Origin: Pomphorhynchus laevis
Taxonomy: Eukaryota; Acanthocephala; Palaeacanthocephala; Echinorhynchida; Pomphorhynchidae
Assembly: GCA_012934845.2 (NCBI GenBank)
Contig: WNNJ02002127.1
Span: 1 to 64,000 of the forward strand
Length of the DNA: 64,000 nt
Direction of reading: 5' to 3'
The translations under genes were made by a program, and so were the position numbers. Shown here piece by piece: positions 42,754-54,066 of the stretch; within the stretch, counting starts at the first letter, position 1, and the number at the start of each line of letters is the position of its first letter. A model generated the notes under the pieces. It saw only the letters and a program-made list of their open reading frames with translations. It was not told the origin of the DNA and made no database searches.

Positions 42754-44501
42754 AAATTAAATCAGCTAACTGAGTCTACGTATTGTTATATAATTATAAA
42801 ATAAACAAAACATTATAATGCTAAATCAAAATTTAATAATTAAATAATAAAATTAATAATTGTTTTTAGATTTTCTATAATTTAATCAAGTTAAAAATAA
42901 AAATAAAAAATAAAAAATAAAATTTAAAATAAACGTCATTTTTATGAATTGACTAATAAATAACAGACGTTGTATCAGAATAAGAATTAGAGGTCATCAG
43001 GAGGAACTGCTATGCTATCAGGTTTCGGCCCCTAACTCCTCTACCCAACATAGCAGCGGGGCCAAATACATGCTAGTGATGTATTTCCTCTGAAATAACT
43101 ATCTAGTATCTTATTCTAATGCAAAGTATATTATTTATTATCCATCCATAAAAATTTGCCACTTAAGAGTTTAAATTTATTCTTTATTATTGTGTTGATT
43201 TATATATTTTACTATTTTCTGCTTATGTTATTTTTATAGTAACCTAGTTTAAAATATGTATCTATTAAATTATTTAAATGATTTTGAAGAAAGCCAATAT
43301 CATTACATATTGTTGCAATTCTTAAAATTTCATTATTTAATGTATTATATTTTATATTATATGGTATGCATGAATGCTCATGCAAAATATGTTTCTTGTA
43401 AATTTAAATATGTCATCTTTACGATATAAATTAATAGTAGTTTTAGTTAATGTTAATTTAATGTTCATATCTAGATATACACCTTCTTTATCATTAATAT
43501 TGGTTTTGTTAAGAATAAGGCTTCTGGATAAATGTGCTCACTAATTGAATAAAAATTATTAGAATTAAATACACATATATCATCAATGTATCGAAACATA
43601 TATTTCATATATTTATATTGTTTAGATTTAGTTTTTTACACAGTTATGAACAAATTCATATTCTATAAAGCTTAAAAACAAGTCAGCTATAATTGGGCTA
43701 CTATTACCACCATTGGAACACCTTTTACTTGTCTAAATATAGATGTCCCTACTTTTAAATAATTTTGATATTTCAAAATATTTAAGGATTCTATTAATTC
43801 AATTTTATCCATATATTTATATTTATTTGATGGTTTAATTTTTTTAGATAGGCGTTATAATTATTATAACATATATATGTATATCTTTTTCCGAATATAA
43901 GGTTAATTAATTTTACTAACGCTTCTTTAATATCTACTAAATCTAGATTTGTATAAAGCGTACTAAAATCGTATGTATTTATATTTTGAAAATTTATTCC
44001 TTTTGTCTGTTCTAAAAATTCTTTTGTAGAATTAATACTGAAATAGTGTTTTATACCAGTATTAATTTCGATTACCTTGCAATAATTTTTAAAGTGTGCT
44101 TTAATTACTTTAAGTATTTTATTCATATAGACAGAAAGTGGTTTTAATGTACATTTAAACGCACTACATATGAACCTAGGTTTTATTGGATTTTTATGTA
44201 ATTTTGGATTCCAATATAATATAGGTATAGTTTTATTATCTAATTCAACCTTTATACCCTTTTTATCCATTATAGAACAGTGACTTGTAATAATTGTTTC
44301 TAAACTCAACTCACTACGTTCATATGCTGGATTTACATTTAAATCATTAGAATTAACCTTTCATTAGTATATCATAATAAAGCTTTTTGCATATGAAGAC
44401 AAAGTTATTACTAGCTTTATCAATAGTTGTTATTATATAGTTATCCTTTAGACCTGGATTCCATAAATACAGGTCTTATACCAAGACCTGGATTCCATAA
44501 A
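42754..44501 (-). mobile_element. AT-rich PLE of a second clade, nested in LINE B
   Basis: On the minus strand: a 5' end with a 20-bp direct repeat (44450-44469 and 44484-44503), RT frames, then a 3' UTR (43180-42754) with the conserved tail block. The RT reads PKLHKNPIKPRFI, NTYDFSTLYTNL, a YIDDICVF segment and INIYRKDDIFKF. The TYDFSTLYT and GVPMG style differs from the PLEs at 1640-6285 and recalls the clade with many copies in invertebrates described as Naiad (inference). No GIY-YIG domain is seen in this copy. Confidence 0.75.
43185..44345 (-). pseudogene. RT of the AT-rich PLE
   Basis: The longest frame (44309-43794, 171 codons) covers the PKLHKN to NTYDFSTLYTNL region. Further frames to 43185 hold the GVPMG, YIDD and post-RT motifs in several broken pieces. 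A better-preserved version of the downstream half lies at 57661-58307. Extremely AT-biased codons (Ile, Asn, Lys, Tyr). Not functional. Confidence 0.7.
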
Positions 44502-45006
44502 TAAATGGTGTATATCTAATGGGCTGATGATAAATGCGACTAAATGTAGACATATGCGGATCGGCTCCCCAGACATTCGTTGCTCTTATAAAATTGGAAA
44601 CATGTCGATTGATTCTACAGATAAAATCGATGATTTAGGGGTATCTACGCTTAATACGCTCGATATGAGCGCTCACGTAAATAAAGTTTCGGCCAATTGC
44701 CGTCGTACTATTGGCATCATTAGAAGATCTTTTGGATCACTAGAGGCATGTAGCTTCAGAGTAATATACAAGGCCCGCATCGAATCTCGAATGCTATACG
44801 CATCTCCCGCAGCGTATCCACATCTGTGCAAGAACATTGTGGCTTACGAATCAATTCTCCGGTCAGCTACCCGTCTTGTTCCCACTGTCAAAGACCTGCC
44901 GTTTGACCAGAAGTTAGAAATCCTAGGTGTTTCAACGGTTTGTGAAAGTTTGGTAAAAGCTGATCTTATGCTGGTATGGAGGGCAATTTTATCGCTTACT
45001 CATCCT
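44502..45006 (+). pseudogene. LINE B ORF2 thumb and C-terminal part
   Basis: Resumes after the nested PLE: KWCISNGLMINATKCRHM, DDLGVSTLNTLDMSAHV, YKARIESRMLYASPAAY and ESILRSATRLVP, homologous to the post-FADD region of LINE A. About seven residues expected between the last RT residues before the PLE (DVSALQ) and KWC are missing, so the insertion probably removed ~20 bp of target. It ends at 45006 at the junction with the Ty3 fragment; the terminal WN-LP motif is absent. Confidence 0.8.
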
Positions 45007-47378
45007 CTCAACTTCATGTTTTGCCATATGAAGATCAACTGGAGGTTTGTAGAAACGTGGCTTGATACGACAGCAAATTTGACACATTGACGTAATCTCC
45101 CGTACGTCACTTACCGAGTAGGGAAGGTTTTGATTTCGTATAAAATGTAACATCTGTGTGACCCCTGGGTGTAGCAATTTTTCGTGAAGTTTATGAAGAT
45201 CCTCAAGATGATTTATTGATCCACATACGTCGCGTGACATAACATCAGCCGATTTATTGAAGTTCCCCTGGCGATATCGTATTGCGTACCGGAAACTTGC
45301 AAGATCCATTCGCCATCTTGCAACATTGTCATTTTTGACTTTCCCATGACGTGTGTGATCAAACATGAAGGCTACAGACTTCTGGTCAGTTATGAGAGTA
45401 AAGAGACGTGGCGCCAGGTAGTGTATACAATTTCACAAGGCTTGGATTATTGCGTATGCTTCTTTTTCTATAATATGATGTCGTCTTTCGTGAATGTTCA
45501 GCGTTCTTGAAAAGAAAGCCACGGGTCTCTCGTTTTGAAATAGAGTCGCGCCAATTGCAGTGTTGGATGCATCAGTTTCAACCACGAAAGGAACATCCTC
45601 GTCGATGTTATGTACGCATGCACTTTTTATATCGGTTTTGATCAATTCTATAGCTTCACGAGCGAGTCTATCCAATGGAAACGTCAAGTCCGTTCTTGTC
45701 AAAGCCGCTATTTTTGTTGAAAAATTCTTAATCCACTTGCTATAATAGGAAAAGAAACACATAAGTCGTTTGAGTGTATGATTATCGTGTGGAATCCTTA
45801 GTTGATTTAGCGCTGCGAGTCTACTGGGATCTGGTCGTAATGTTTTGTGGGATATCTCGTATCCAAGCGTGCGTATTGTTTCAACGCGGTACTGGGTTTT
45901 ATCGTTATTGATTTGAAGTCCGTATCGATGCAAAGCGTCTTTAAACCGTTTTAGATTTTCATCATGATCCGAAATCGTTGTGCCACACACAATAATGTCA
46001 TCAAGGTATGAATACACCCCTTTAACCCGTTGATCTATATAAACTTATTTATGTATCGCTGGAAATTGGAAACTCCATTGGTTACCCCATGGGAATTTTC
46101 TTGAATTGGTAGAGATTTCCGCAAGCCTCGAAAGCTGTATAGTGTCGTTCCAGTGGGTCGATATCGATCTGGTAATATGATTCCTTTAAATCGACAAGAG
46201 AATAATATTTGTGTTTAGAAACCTCATTCACAAGATCGGCTATCCTCGGTAGCGGATAAGCATCCAGAAACGTATAGCGGTTTATCGTTTGTGAAAAATC
46301 TACTACAAGTCGTTTTCTACCAGTATTCCGGGATACAACGAAAACTTGCGCTCGCCATGGAGATATGCTCTCCTCGATTACATCATTATATTAGCATACG
46401 TTGTATCTCGCTTTGAATAAATTTTGTATTTTATTTGTTGAACTTCCGGCTTTTTGTTGCAATAGGGCGTACATCTGAACTGAGATTTTGAAATAATCGA
46501 GGACTCTCGATTTCAACTATCGATGCAGCTACCATTTCAAAGCATGTCAAAGATCCACCAAATTGTATTGTGAATTTTTCATGTTTTTTCAAGAATGGTA
46601 GACCCAAAATGGCGTCGGTGCAAAGTTGTGGTAGAATAAACATGTCGACGTTTACGTACTTTTTATTGTCGAGTTCCAAATTTACTGTGGATTTTCCGGA
46701 TACCCTTTTTACGGTTTCTGACGCTAAATATACTTGGGTATCCGCCCGATTTACTTGGAGGCCTAACGGCTGTGCGACTTTACTATCCAAGAAGTTCAAA
46801 GAGCTGCAAGTGTTGACTAATGCTTCGAACCTCCTATCCATAATACAGATCGGCACCTTTAGCTGAAAGTTTGAATTCACGTTGAGGGATGAAAGTAATA
46901 CAGCTGACGATGATATTTGATCTCGTTTTGAAGAATTGCATACACGAGCAAATTGGCCCTGTTTTCCACATTTATGACATGTTATCATTATGGCTGGACA
47001 ATTTAATCGTTGATGTTTTCTTCCTCCACAGAAATAATATGTTGTACCCTTTACGTACGTATAACGGTTCGGAGTAACGCTCACCTAATTTACAGAATGT
47101 TGACTTGAACCCAATTCGTTATCGGAATCCATTTTAATTACAGAGGATATTTTCTTCTCAGTGTTGACAGCCACCACACTTAACCGCTGAGTTGGTTCTG
47201 ATTCGTCAGTCAAATGATAAAAGCCGATGCTTTGTTTGCGTATCGGCTATTAAAAAAAGTTTGATAACTAATAAACATACAATTACTTTGTGTTGAATAA
47301 ATTGTTGTAGCTTAAACCAAGTAGGTTTTATTAAACACAAAGTAATCTAGAATAACACTAAATCGAATTAATATAACA
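45007..47378 (-). mobile_element. Second Ty3-type element, broken and 3'-truncated
   Basis: A minus-strand fossil of the same broad group as 30225-34082 but clearly diverged. Recognisable parts: the 5' LTR (47306-47378), zinc knuckles (YYFCGGRKHQRLNC, CHKCGKQGQFARVC), a protease-like region, RT (YLDDIIVCGTT), RNase H (VETDASNTAIGATLF) and the HHCC finger of integrase. The integrase core and 3' LTR are gone where it meets LINE B at 45006/45007. The coding region is broken in several places. Older than the first element. Confidence 0.8.
47306..47378 (-). repeat. 5' LTR of the second Ty3 element
   Basis: 73 bp, TG...CA, alignable with the 80-bp LTRs at 30225/34003 (shared TTGTA, TAAACCAA, TTTTATT and AATCTAGAATA words, also a shared GAATAAATTG just inside the element). 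It shows that the short LTR is a family property and not a one-off deletion. Confidence 0.65.
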
Positions 47379-47384
47379 AATTCT

Positions 47385-47560
47385 TCAGCTACTTCCAAAT
47401 ATGAAACAATTTGGCGAGCAACAAGGTAACGTGCTATTTTGCGAATGAAATTTAAACCCTCTGTGTTCCATCCCCCATACGTTTCAACAACAGCAGGGGT
47501 AAACATAAAGCCAATTTCCTCCATTTTAAAATATTTAATATATGCATTTGCCTCCAAATA
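47385..47560 (-). pseudogene. RLE-LINE C-terminal fragment
   Basis: The minus frame reads KYFKMEEIGFMFTPAVVETYGGWNTEG followed by LNFIRKIARYLVARQ (in two parts). It matches FSAAVVEIFGGWNDEG at 10379-10681. Only this ~175-bp 3'-end piece is present, between the Ty3 LTR and the leader of the second LINE A copy. Confidence 0.6.
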
Positions 47561-47572
47561 TAAAAAGTTAGA

Positions 47573-49216
47573 CCTTAAAAAAGTTTGAGATCTAAAATAA
47601 ATACAAGATTAATATACATAAAGATATCAAGAAGATTAAACTATCTTGGACAAGATTAAACTATCTTGCTAACAACTACTACTTACAATTAAACACACAG
47701 AACAATCAGTATTGATAAAGTGATTACACTAATTACAAAGATAGCCTTGATTACTCGATTCAAAGAACTATTCAAAGATATAAACTTAAACACACACTAC
47801 TTATACAAGCTTAAATACACAAAACTACTTACAAGCAAGCCCAACGAACACACAAGTTTAACACACACAATTATTCGATTACAACGAGCGAAGCGAGTTG
47901 ACACAACAATCGATGGCAAGAACAAAGGAGACAAAAACGAAAAATGCTTAGCAAGTCAGCAGATTGACGGTACTCGCAATAAGACTGTACCAAAATTAGC
48001 AAATCCCTCCTCTGGGTATCAGCAACGCGAGGTCTCTTGCAGCAGATCTGGATGCGACATATTGACAACTGTCAACGTTTCATCTTGTCTGACGAGATCT
48101 CTACTGTCTAGGAATTTTGTTTGTGGGTTCTGTGCCTCCAAATTGCTCTCCTTGTTGTTCAAGGACCATTGTGACGAGCAAGTATCAATAAATGCTTTGG
48201 AGAGGAACGCAGATTCAAACAGTCACAACGATGAGGAAGATCATAATATTGACGAACCAGAAAGGAGTTCAGAAGCGTTCAGACAGTCAAACAGCTCGTC
48301 GTCAGGGATTGATGATGTTTCGGCCACTCTAAAATCATCTGAGATAGGAACCAATAATACTATTCATGTACACAATCATTCTCTCACGTAGCAGTCGAAG
48401 TTAGAACGGGACGATCGTTCAATCATACCCTTCAATAACAATTCAACTCAATGCTTCGTTAGGGATGCATTGCATGAGACTAATGTGATGGATTACTCCT
48501 TCAAACAACTTCCTGTTTTGGATTCTATTGTTCATCCCCATATATTGGACTCGAGCGGCGTCGGTCTTGCTGTAGATGACAAATGTTTCGCCCTCAAGCA
48601 TGCGAATGTTGATTTGTCAACTCCTGTTAACACTTCCTCGGGCAGTGGTTGTTCTCAAAACTGTCCTCTGGGTAGTGATTGTAGTGAGCGTCTTTGTGCT
48701 TACCCGCACCTACTGCATCCCCGCTGTAGTTTATGTGTTGCTCCTTTAGTATCACCGCTAATTGAAAGCGTTAAGGATCTTGCAAAGGTTAGTCGGATTA
48801 TCGTTAGGCCTATAGATAATCTACGACAAATAGTTAGCCTTCCAAATAATAAACAACATGTAGTGGTTCCTCAAAATCATCGACGGCCATCGATTACCCC
48901 TGAGACTCATTCTTCATTAGTTCCGTCTGCTAGCCCTACACAATTTAGCTCTAGACAATTTAACTCCAGAAGAGAGTTAAACGTTATCGTGAGCGGTGTT
49001 GAAGAATCTCTCAGTAACAATCCCCAAAGTAGACTGGATGACGATACTGTGCATCTTCGCGCGGTGTTTTCTAAGATTTTTCTCCAGATCGATGTTGATG
49101 TTGCGAAGTGTCTTAAAGTTCGAAGAGTTTTTCGTCTAGGCAAGAAACTTTCAGATAGGTCGAGACTTTTAAAAGTTTTCTAGACTTAAAATATCATGTT
49201 TACTTCCTACTCAAGG
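47573..49216 (+). mobile_element. LINE A copy 2, leader and ORF1 only
   Basis: Leader from 47573 (CCTTAAAAAAGTTTGAGA) closely matches 25975-26248. ORF1 (ATG 47913) is ~90% like 26249-27745 but decayed: a frame change near 47945, a CAG-to-TAG stop at 48389-48391 in SLTQQ, and a break near 49180 (RSRLLKVF). The PHD-like finger is also altered (CDIWTAV to CDILTTV). Sequence homology ends near 49216; everything of ORF2 is lost, replaced by a minus-strand RLE-LINE. Confidence 0.85.
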
Positions 49217-49910
49217 ACCTCTCGATATGAGTTGCAAAACATATATTTGGGAACAATAGTAGACGTACCCATGAATCCTCTGTATTCAAAGAAAGTGCGT
49301 CCTTTATTAAATCTGACATTATTTGTGCTGCCATTCCGCGTATTCGTGTAGGCAAACGAACTACAGTGCCTGATTGTCTTCTCCATCCCTGATGTAGACA
49401 ATCGGTAGCAAGGGTATCCGGTGTTAAAGCTCCAATTGTATGCTCAGGCTCAACGCACTGTTCATTTTGAGCCAAACATGCGCGGCAAACCCACTTGGGA
49501 ATTATTGCAGCATGCTTTTTGGTCAGGCTAACACAAGATAAGTGGTGCCACGTAGAACATGTATCAAATTATATCAGGACCTTACGCCGATTTATCTTCA
49601 TGCATATTGGGCATCTGCTAGTATCCGCTACGTTCGCATTTTCTTGCAAATGGCTACAGCCATTTGCGAGAAAATGGCTGTAGGTGAGTGATAAGAAATG
49701 GCATAAGGTGAGTGATACATTCGTGATAGGGTGTATTGTGTTTAACCGCCTGTTTACGTGCGATCTGTCGTAACACTTTTCTGCGTTAAGACCTATGTTT
49801 CCTAGCGCAAAAAACGTAAGAGGATGAAATCCGGAGCACCCGATTTTTGAAACTCGTTCAGCATATTTGGCTCCTTTTCTATTCTCATGATAATTATGTG
49901 AATCTTTCAT
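49200..49910 (-). pseudogene. RLE-LINE pieces: PHD-type N-terminus below a nuclease C-terminus
   Basis: Minus 49910-49760 gives YHENRKGAKYAERVSKIG, FHPLTFFALGNIGLNAEK, the C-terminal part of a restriction-like nuclease. Minus 49690-49200 gives CPICMKI...FDTCSTWHHLSCVSL...WVCRACLA, a PHD-type finger with eight ligands, followed by RLPTRIRGMAAQIMSDLI and WVRLLLFP, the N-terminal region of an RLE-LINE ORF. The order (C-terminus then N-terminus) suggests two head-to-tail copies with their middles lost. A stop interrupts the finger. Confidence 0.6.
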
Positions 49911-49940
49911 CCGTTGGGAATACGATGAGGCAAGCGGTTT

Positions 49941-50205
49941 AGGTACGCATCGTCAGCCGAAATAAGCCTATAAGCGTGCCATTTCGAAAGAGCTTATATT
50001 TGCTTGGATTATAATAATGTAGTGATTTATTAAAGCCACTCCGCCATCCGGCTTGGGCATATAAAAAAGATTATAAGATAACAGATATAAAGTCAGAACA
50101 GTTTTCTTTCTTCTTATTTCTTGAGCTGCGTAAATTTCATTGATTGACTCAAATTGATTGTACGTGACACAGGTACGCATCGTCAGCCGAAATAAGCCTA
50201 TAAGC
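49941..50205. repeat. Exact 35-bp direct repeat, 230 bp apart
   Basis: AGGTACGCATCGTCAGCC plus the following 17 bases (49941-49975) recur exactly at 50171-50205. The 195 bp between has no recognised content. It could be a target-site duplication of the inserted 195 bp, or a tandem duplication. Confidence 0.85.
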
Positions 50206-50369
50206 CTACCCCACTTCAGCGTATCTATTGTTTTTAAAGATAAAAAAGACAAATGAGCGCACGAAAATACATGTAAGAGTGATAAGCATGCTGTGTTGCA
50301 AAAACAGCATACACAAGTTGATGATCATTCATTTATGATTCTTCCTTTTTTACAGAACTGGGGGTGATA

Positions 50370-51112
50370 TCCGTCAAGCGAAGCTCTCCAGATTAAAGTG
50401 CGCTTAATTGCGAGAGGGCTACGTCAAGCTGTTTGAAGAAAATCAGGAGTCTGATAGATATCCTGATCAAGTTTAAGTACTTTGCCGTAGAAGAAATTTA
50501 GATTTTTAAGACAACCATCAGTCAAAGGAAGATTCATCTCTTTCTGCTATGAAACTGATAAATGAGGTAGCCTTGCTAGAACTTGAACAGCCGTGGATGA
50601 AGTTTTTGGAGATACGCCTACCAACCTTTTTATAAATCTTGACAGGCACTTATCCAACTGTTAAAAGTTTTCTGAAGTCAAGTCTACCCAGATACAAGCT
50701 AGTCTATATTTTAATTTTGGAAGCAGCATTATATAAAAATATCGTAACCCAGCCTTAAAAGATAATTTGCCTAGTTCGGACAGTCCAAATGTTGCCTTCA
50801 CAATTTTATCACATTAAAGTTCAAAATGTTGAGAGAAAGACCATCTAGATGTGATTAACATTCCGAGATACATATACTTCGATTCAAAATCGAGCGGAGC
50901 ATCTTGATAGCATATAATGTCCGATCGACTTAGTCGACCTCCTCTTCGGAGCTTAATTACCTTTGACTTTTCACGGTTCACTCGAATACGATTAGTAAAA
51001 CAGAACGCTGAGAGCGAGTTTAAAGCTACTTGTGCGTTGGAAGTAGATTTGGAAATAATAGCAAGATCGTCTGCATATAAATAATAATAATTTATTATTA
51101 TAAGACGTAAAA
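50370..51112 (-). pseudogene. LINE C fragment, RT catalytic end
   Basis: Minus frame 51112-50814: YLYADDLAIISKSTSNA, AFCFTNRIRVNREKSKVI, YMYLGMLITSRWSF. This is the YADD box, the GL-N--K motif region and the YLG motif of a LINE RT. Downstream to 50370 the sequence is frame-broken. It complements 7748-8420, which has the region just after RWSF. A dead 5'-truncated piece of a family apart from LINEs A and B. Confidence 0.65.
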
Positions 51113-51142
51113 AATATTCTTTATTATTATAAATTCTTACAA

Positions 51143-51441
51143 CCTTAAAAATGTTTGAGAAATAATATACATACAATATAATATACATACAATATAATAT
51201 ACATACAAAATAATATACATGCAAAATAAAGAAGAGTGAGACCATTCCGCGTGAATTTCTTGTAAACACAGTGACTCATCAGTGCCAGATCCTTCCCACT
51301 ACTGGATGCAGAGGAATGCCAGTCCTCCTCTGCATCCAGTAGTGAGAGAGATCTGGAACTGATGAGTCATTGTGATGACAAACGACATTCGTCATTATTT
51401 CGCGTCTGACCTACATGTTTTACATACAAAATAATATACAT
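51143..51441. repeat. ACATACAATATAAT tandem repeats split by a 108-bp hairpin
   Basis: CCTTAAAAATGTTTGAGA at 51143 resembles the leader start of LINE A. It is followed by about four AT-rich ~16-bp units. These are interrupted by a near-perfect hairpin (arms 51267-51315 and 51326-51374, ten-base loop, small internal mismatches), after which the same ATACAAAATAATATACAT word resumes at about 51424. The hairpin therefore looks inserted within the repeat. Confidence 0.8.
51359..51393 (+). ncRNA. Hammerhead-like motif in the hairpin's right arm
   Basis: CUGAUGA (51359-51365), stem II GUCA/UGAC (51366-51369, 51376-51379), then AAA, stem III ACGA/UCGU (51382-51385, 51389-51392) and C at 51393 as a plausible cleavage position. 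It is one G short of the canonical GAAA, so probably inactive. The left arm carries the mirror CUGAUGA on the minus strand (51282-51276). Confidence 0.45.
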
Positions 51442-51472
51442 AAACGACGATTACTTTTCCTCTGTTTGCAAA

Positions 51473-51603
51473 CAATGAAGCCGTACACACAGGGTACGTC
51501 CAGCGTGCGCAGTCTAACTTTACGAGCCGACTATTATTTTTCATGTATAAGTAACCAATGAAGTCGTACGTCCAAGGTACGTCCCGGGTTGCGCAGTCTA
51601 ACT
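51473..51603 (+). promoter_or_regulatory. Duplicated 5'-leader motif of the RLE-LINE
   Basis: Two copies 83 bp apart (from 51473 and 51556): CAATGAAG, CGTAC, AGGGTAC or AAGGTAC, GTCC..., GCGCAGTCTAACT. A third, single version (TCGTACACCCAGGGTACC) lies at 63311-63330, directly before another RLE-LINE start. Conservation ahead of two independent ORF starts suggests a 5' UTR promoter or RNA element. Its role is unknown. Confidence 0.55.
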
Positions 51604-51632
51604 GTACTTCCTGACAACATCTTCCCACTCTC

Positions 51633-54066
51633 ATGCCAAAAGGGAAACCCAGTGACACATCGCGGTGTTGTAACTGCAACGGTTCCGCCGCATGCTGTAA
51701 AGGTTGCAAGTGCGCAAAATCAGGGACGTCGTGCCGGACTGCCTAACCAAAGGTTGTACAAATCGAGCAGTTCATATGACAGTTGACTCTTTGAGTTTAA
51801 ATCATCAACTTTTACAATCGGCTGCATATCACGACTCCGAACAACCGACTGATAACACAAGGACTACCAAATATACAGATGGATCATCCTTAAACGTTGC
51901 ATGTATAAATGAATGTGACGGACCTTCAAGGGATCTCCTAAAATGTGATCGGATCAAAATGTGATCGGATCACAGAATGTTCATGAGAAACTATCGAGTC
52001 TACATCCCAATGCGGCCGAATTGGCAGAGGAAGATCTTCTCATGGAGCCACTTCCGAATGTTATCGATCATCATCCAGCACGCTTTGATGGCATCTCAGT
52101 CGAAGATATAAAAGCTTCCGCAAGGCGTACCTATGGAGCAGCGGGTCCCTCAGGTATTGATGCTTAATTATGGAAAATGATGCTTTGCTCGTTTGGACAA
52201 CCATCAGATCGACTCGCTGTCGTATTAGCAGAATATGCCATAATGCTCGCGACGAGTGACATTCCCGCTGGATCTCTAAATGCTTTTCAGCAAGTCGACT
52301 AGTTCCATTGGATAAGTGTCCGGGCGTGAGACCAATTGGCATTGGGAAAGTATCAAGACGTATTATTGGAAAAATCATCTCGTCAAGAGTATGTAAAGAT
52401 TTGCTGACAGTTGCCGGCTGTGAACAACTATGTTGTGGTCAGAAGAGTGGAGTTGAAACAGCGATACATTCTGTACGCGATGCACTTGATCGACATACTA
52501 AGAATTGTGTGCTACAGTTGGACGCTGTAAATGCTTTTAACAGAGTAAACAGTAAATTAGCTCTTCGTAACGTAGAATATGTATGTCCTTCGCTATCAGT
52601 GTTTCTAAAAATGTGTACGGTACCTCGAGTACATTATGGGTTGACGGGGACATAATATATTCAAAAGAAGGATTCACGCACGGCGACCCGGTATCCATGG
52701 TGGCTTTTGCTGCTGCATCTATACCCTTGATCAAGAGGTTACAATCAGCGGCTCCAAATGTGACCCACTCATGGTTCGCGGATGATGCTAATTGTATAGG
52801 TTCATGTCACGACCAGATGCGAGTTTGGAATACTGTGATTGAGCTCGGTCCGAGATATGGGTTCTTCATCAACGAAATAAAATGCGCTCTACTTGTTCAT
52901 GAAAAGAACAGAATACACGCTGAAGTGCTATTTGCTAACAGTGTTTTAAAAATTACAACAGAAGGACTTAAAGTTTTAGGGTCGGCAGTGGGACAGGAAC
53001 AATTTGTAAATGATTTTGTAATCAACCGGATTGATGAGTGGATATCGTTCGAACTTGGAGCAGGTGGCTAAAGAAGATCCGCATGTGGCCTTTGTCGCAT
53101 TGACTAAATCCCTGCAATTTAGATGGACATTTTGTTCAACGTACGACTTGCTCGGAAGACGCTTGCTATGATCGTTTATCTTCCTTTATATTTGATCGCT
53201 TGGTGCCCACGATGATTGGTGTTGATAGTCAGCTGGCAAACAAAGATCTCATGTCCTTACCACTTTGCTGTGGTGGTTTAGGGATATTTGACCCAGTGAC
53301 ATTTGTTTCGAAACAGTATGAGTAGTCGAGGTCTATTTGTAGTCATCTACAGAATAGCCTAAGGGTGGGGATCTTATGGTCGCCCAAAATAAGTCATCGA
53401 AATTCATTTTGCTCCAAAAGAAAAATAGAGCGCTGGGAGCCACCCAACGCTCTGATTAAATGCCAATGCGGTCAGCCATTCAATTTGCGTCATTGCTTTT
53501 CATGTCAATCCGGTGGCATCCATGCGATCCGTCATAATGCCATGCGTGACATTTTTGCGGATGAATTAACGAATATCTGTTCATCAGTGTGTATAGAACT
53601 AGTGTTACAGTCTGTGCCGGACTTTGTGGAATTTGAAAATGTATCAACCACACGTGATGATAACGCGAGGGCTGATGTATCTTGTCAGAGACTTTACGTA
53701 GATAGGATGGAGCTGTCCATGTTGGACCTATGTACATTTAGCTATATTGCCCCATCCTATACCCGGAACCCTTTAACAGCCGTTTTCCATTATCACGAGG
53801 CTCGGAAGAGGTCAAAATATGGTGAACGTATTGCACAGATCGAGAGAGCGTGTTTCTATCCAGTGGTCGTTGCTACGAATAGAGCTTTTGGACCGACAAC
53901 TGATTTAATAACGAAGCATATGTCGGCACTCAAGGCGATCAAATCGAAGGTAAATTACAATGATTATATTTTCAACTTGGGGTGTCGAATTGGAACGACA
54001 ATGGCGAAGATGGTCTCGATGTGTGTGAGGGCAGCCCGCTCTGTACGTAACAGATTAGTGATTTAA
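51633..54066 (+). pseudogene. RLE-LINE, decayed near-full-length copy
   Basis: ATG 51633 starts a Cys-rich cluster (CCNCNGSAACCKGCKC) homologous to that at 63416. Part of the N-terminal region between ~51786 and 51961 is missing relative to the other copies. RT pieces: YGAAGPSGIDA, RPIGIGKVSRRIIGK, LQLDAVNAFNRVNS, EGFTHGDPVSM, and catalytic FADDAN near 52780. Then comes a C-terminal nuclease region (CQCGQPFNLRHCFSC, IRHNAMRD, DDNARADVSC, KYGERIAQIE). At least four frame breaks and a stop at 52165. Same family group as 60295-63060 but clearly diverged. Non-functional. Confidence 0.85.

Larger units (their letters stand above)
35900..45006 (+). mobile_element. CR1-like LINE B with internal triplication and nested PLE
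   Basis: Leader (CTTAAAATAAAATAACATAC near 35931), ORF1 (35998-37029), ORF2 endonuclease and linker in three tandem 1.81-kb units (36961-42352), RT (42352-42753), a PLE insertion (42754-44501), then the ORF2 C-terminal part (44502-45006). It ends abruptly against a Ty3 fragment. A single-unit version would have had about 3.7 kb of LINE sequence up to that break. Confidence 0.85.
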
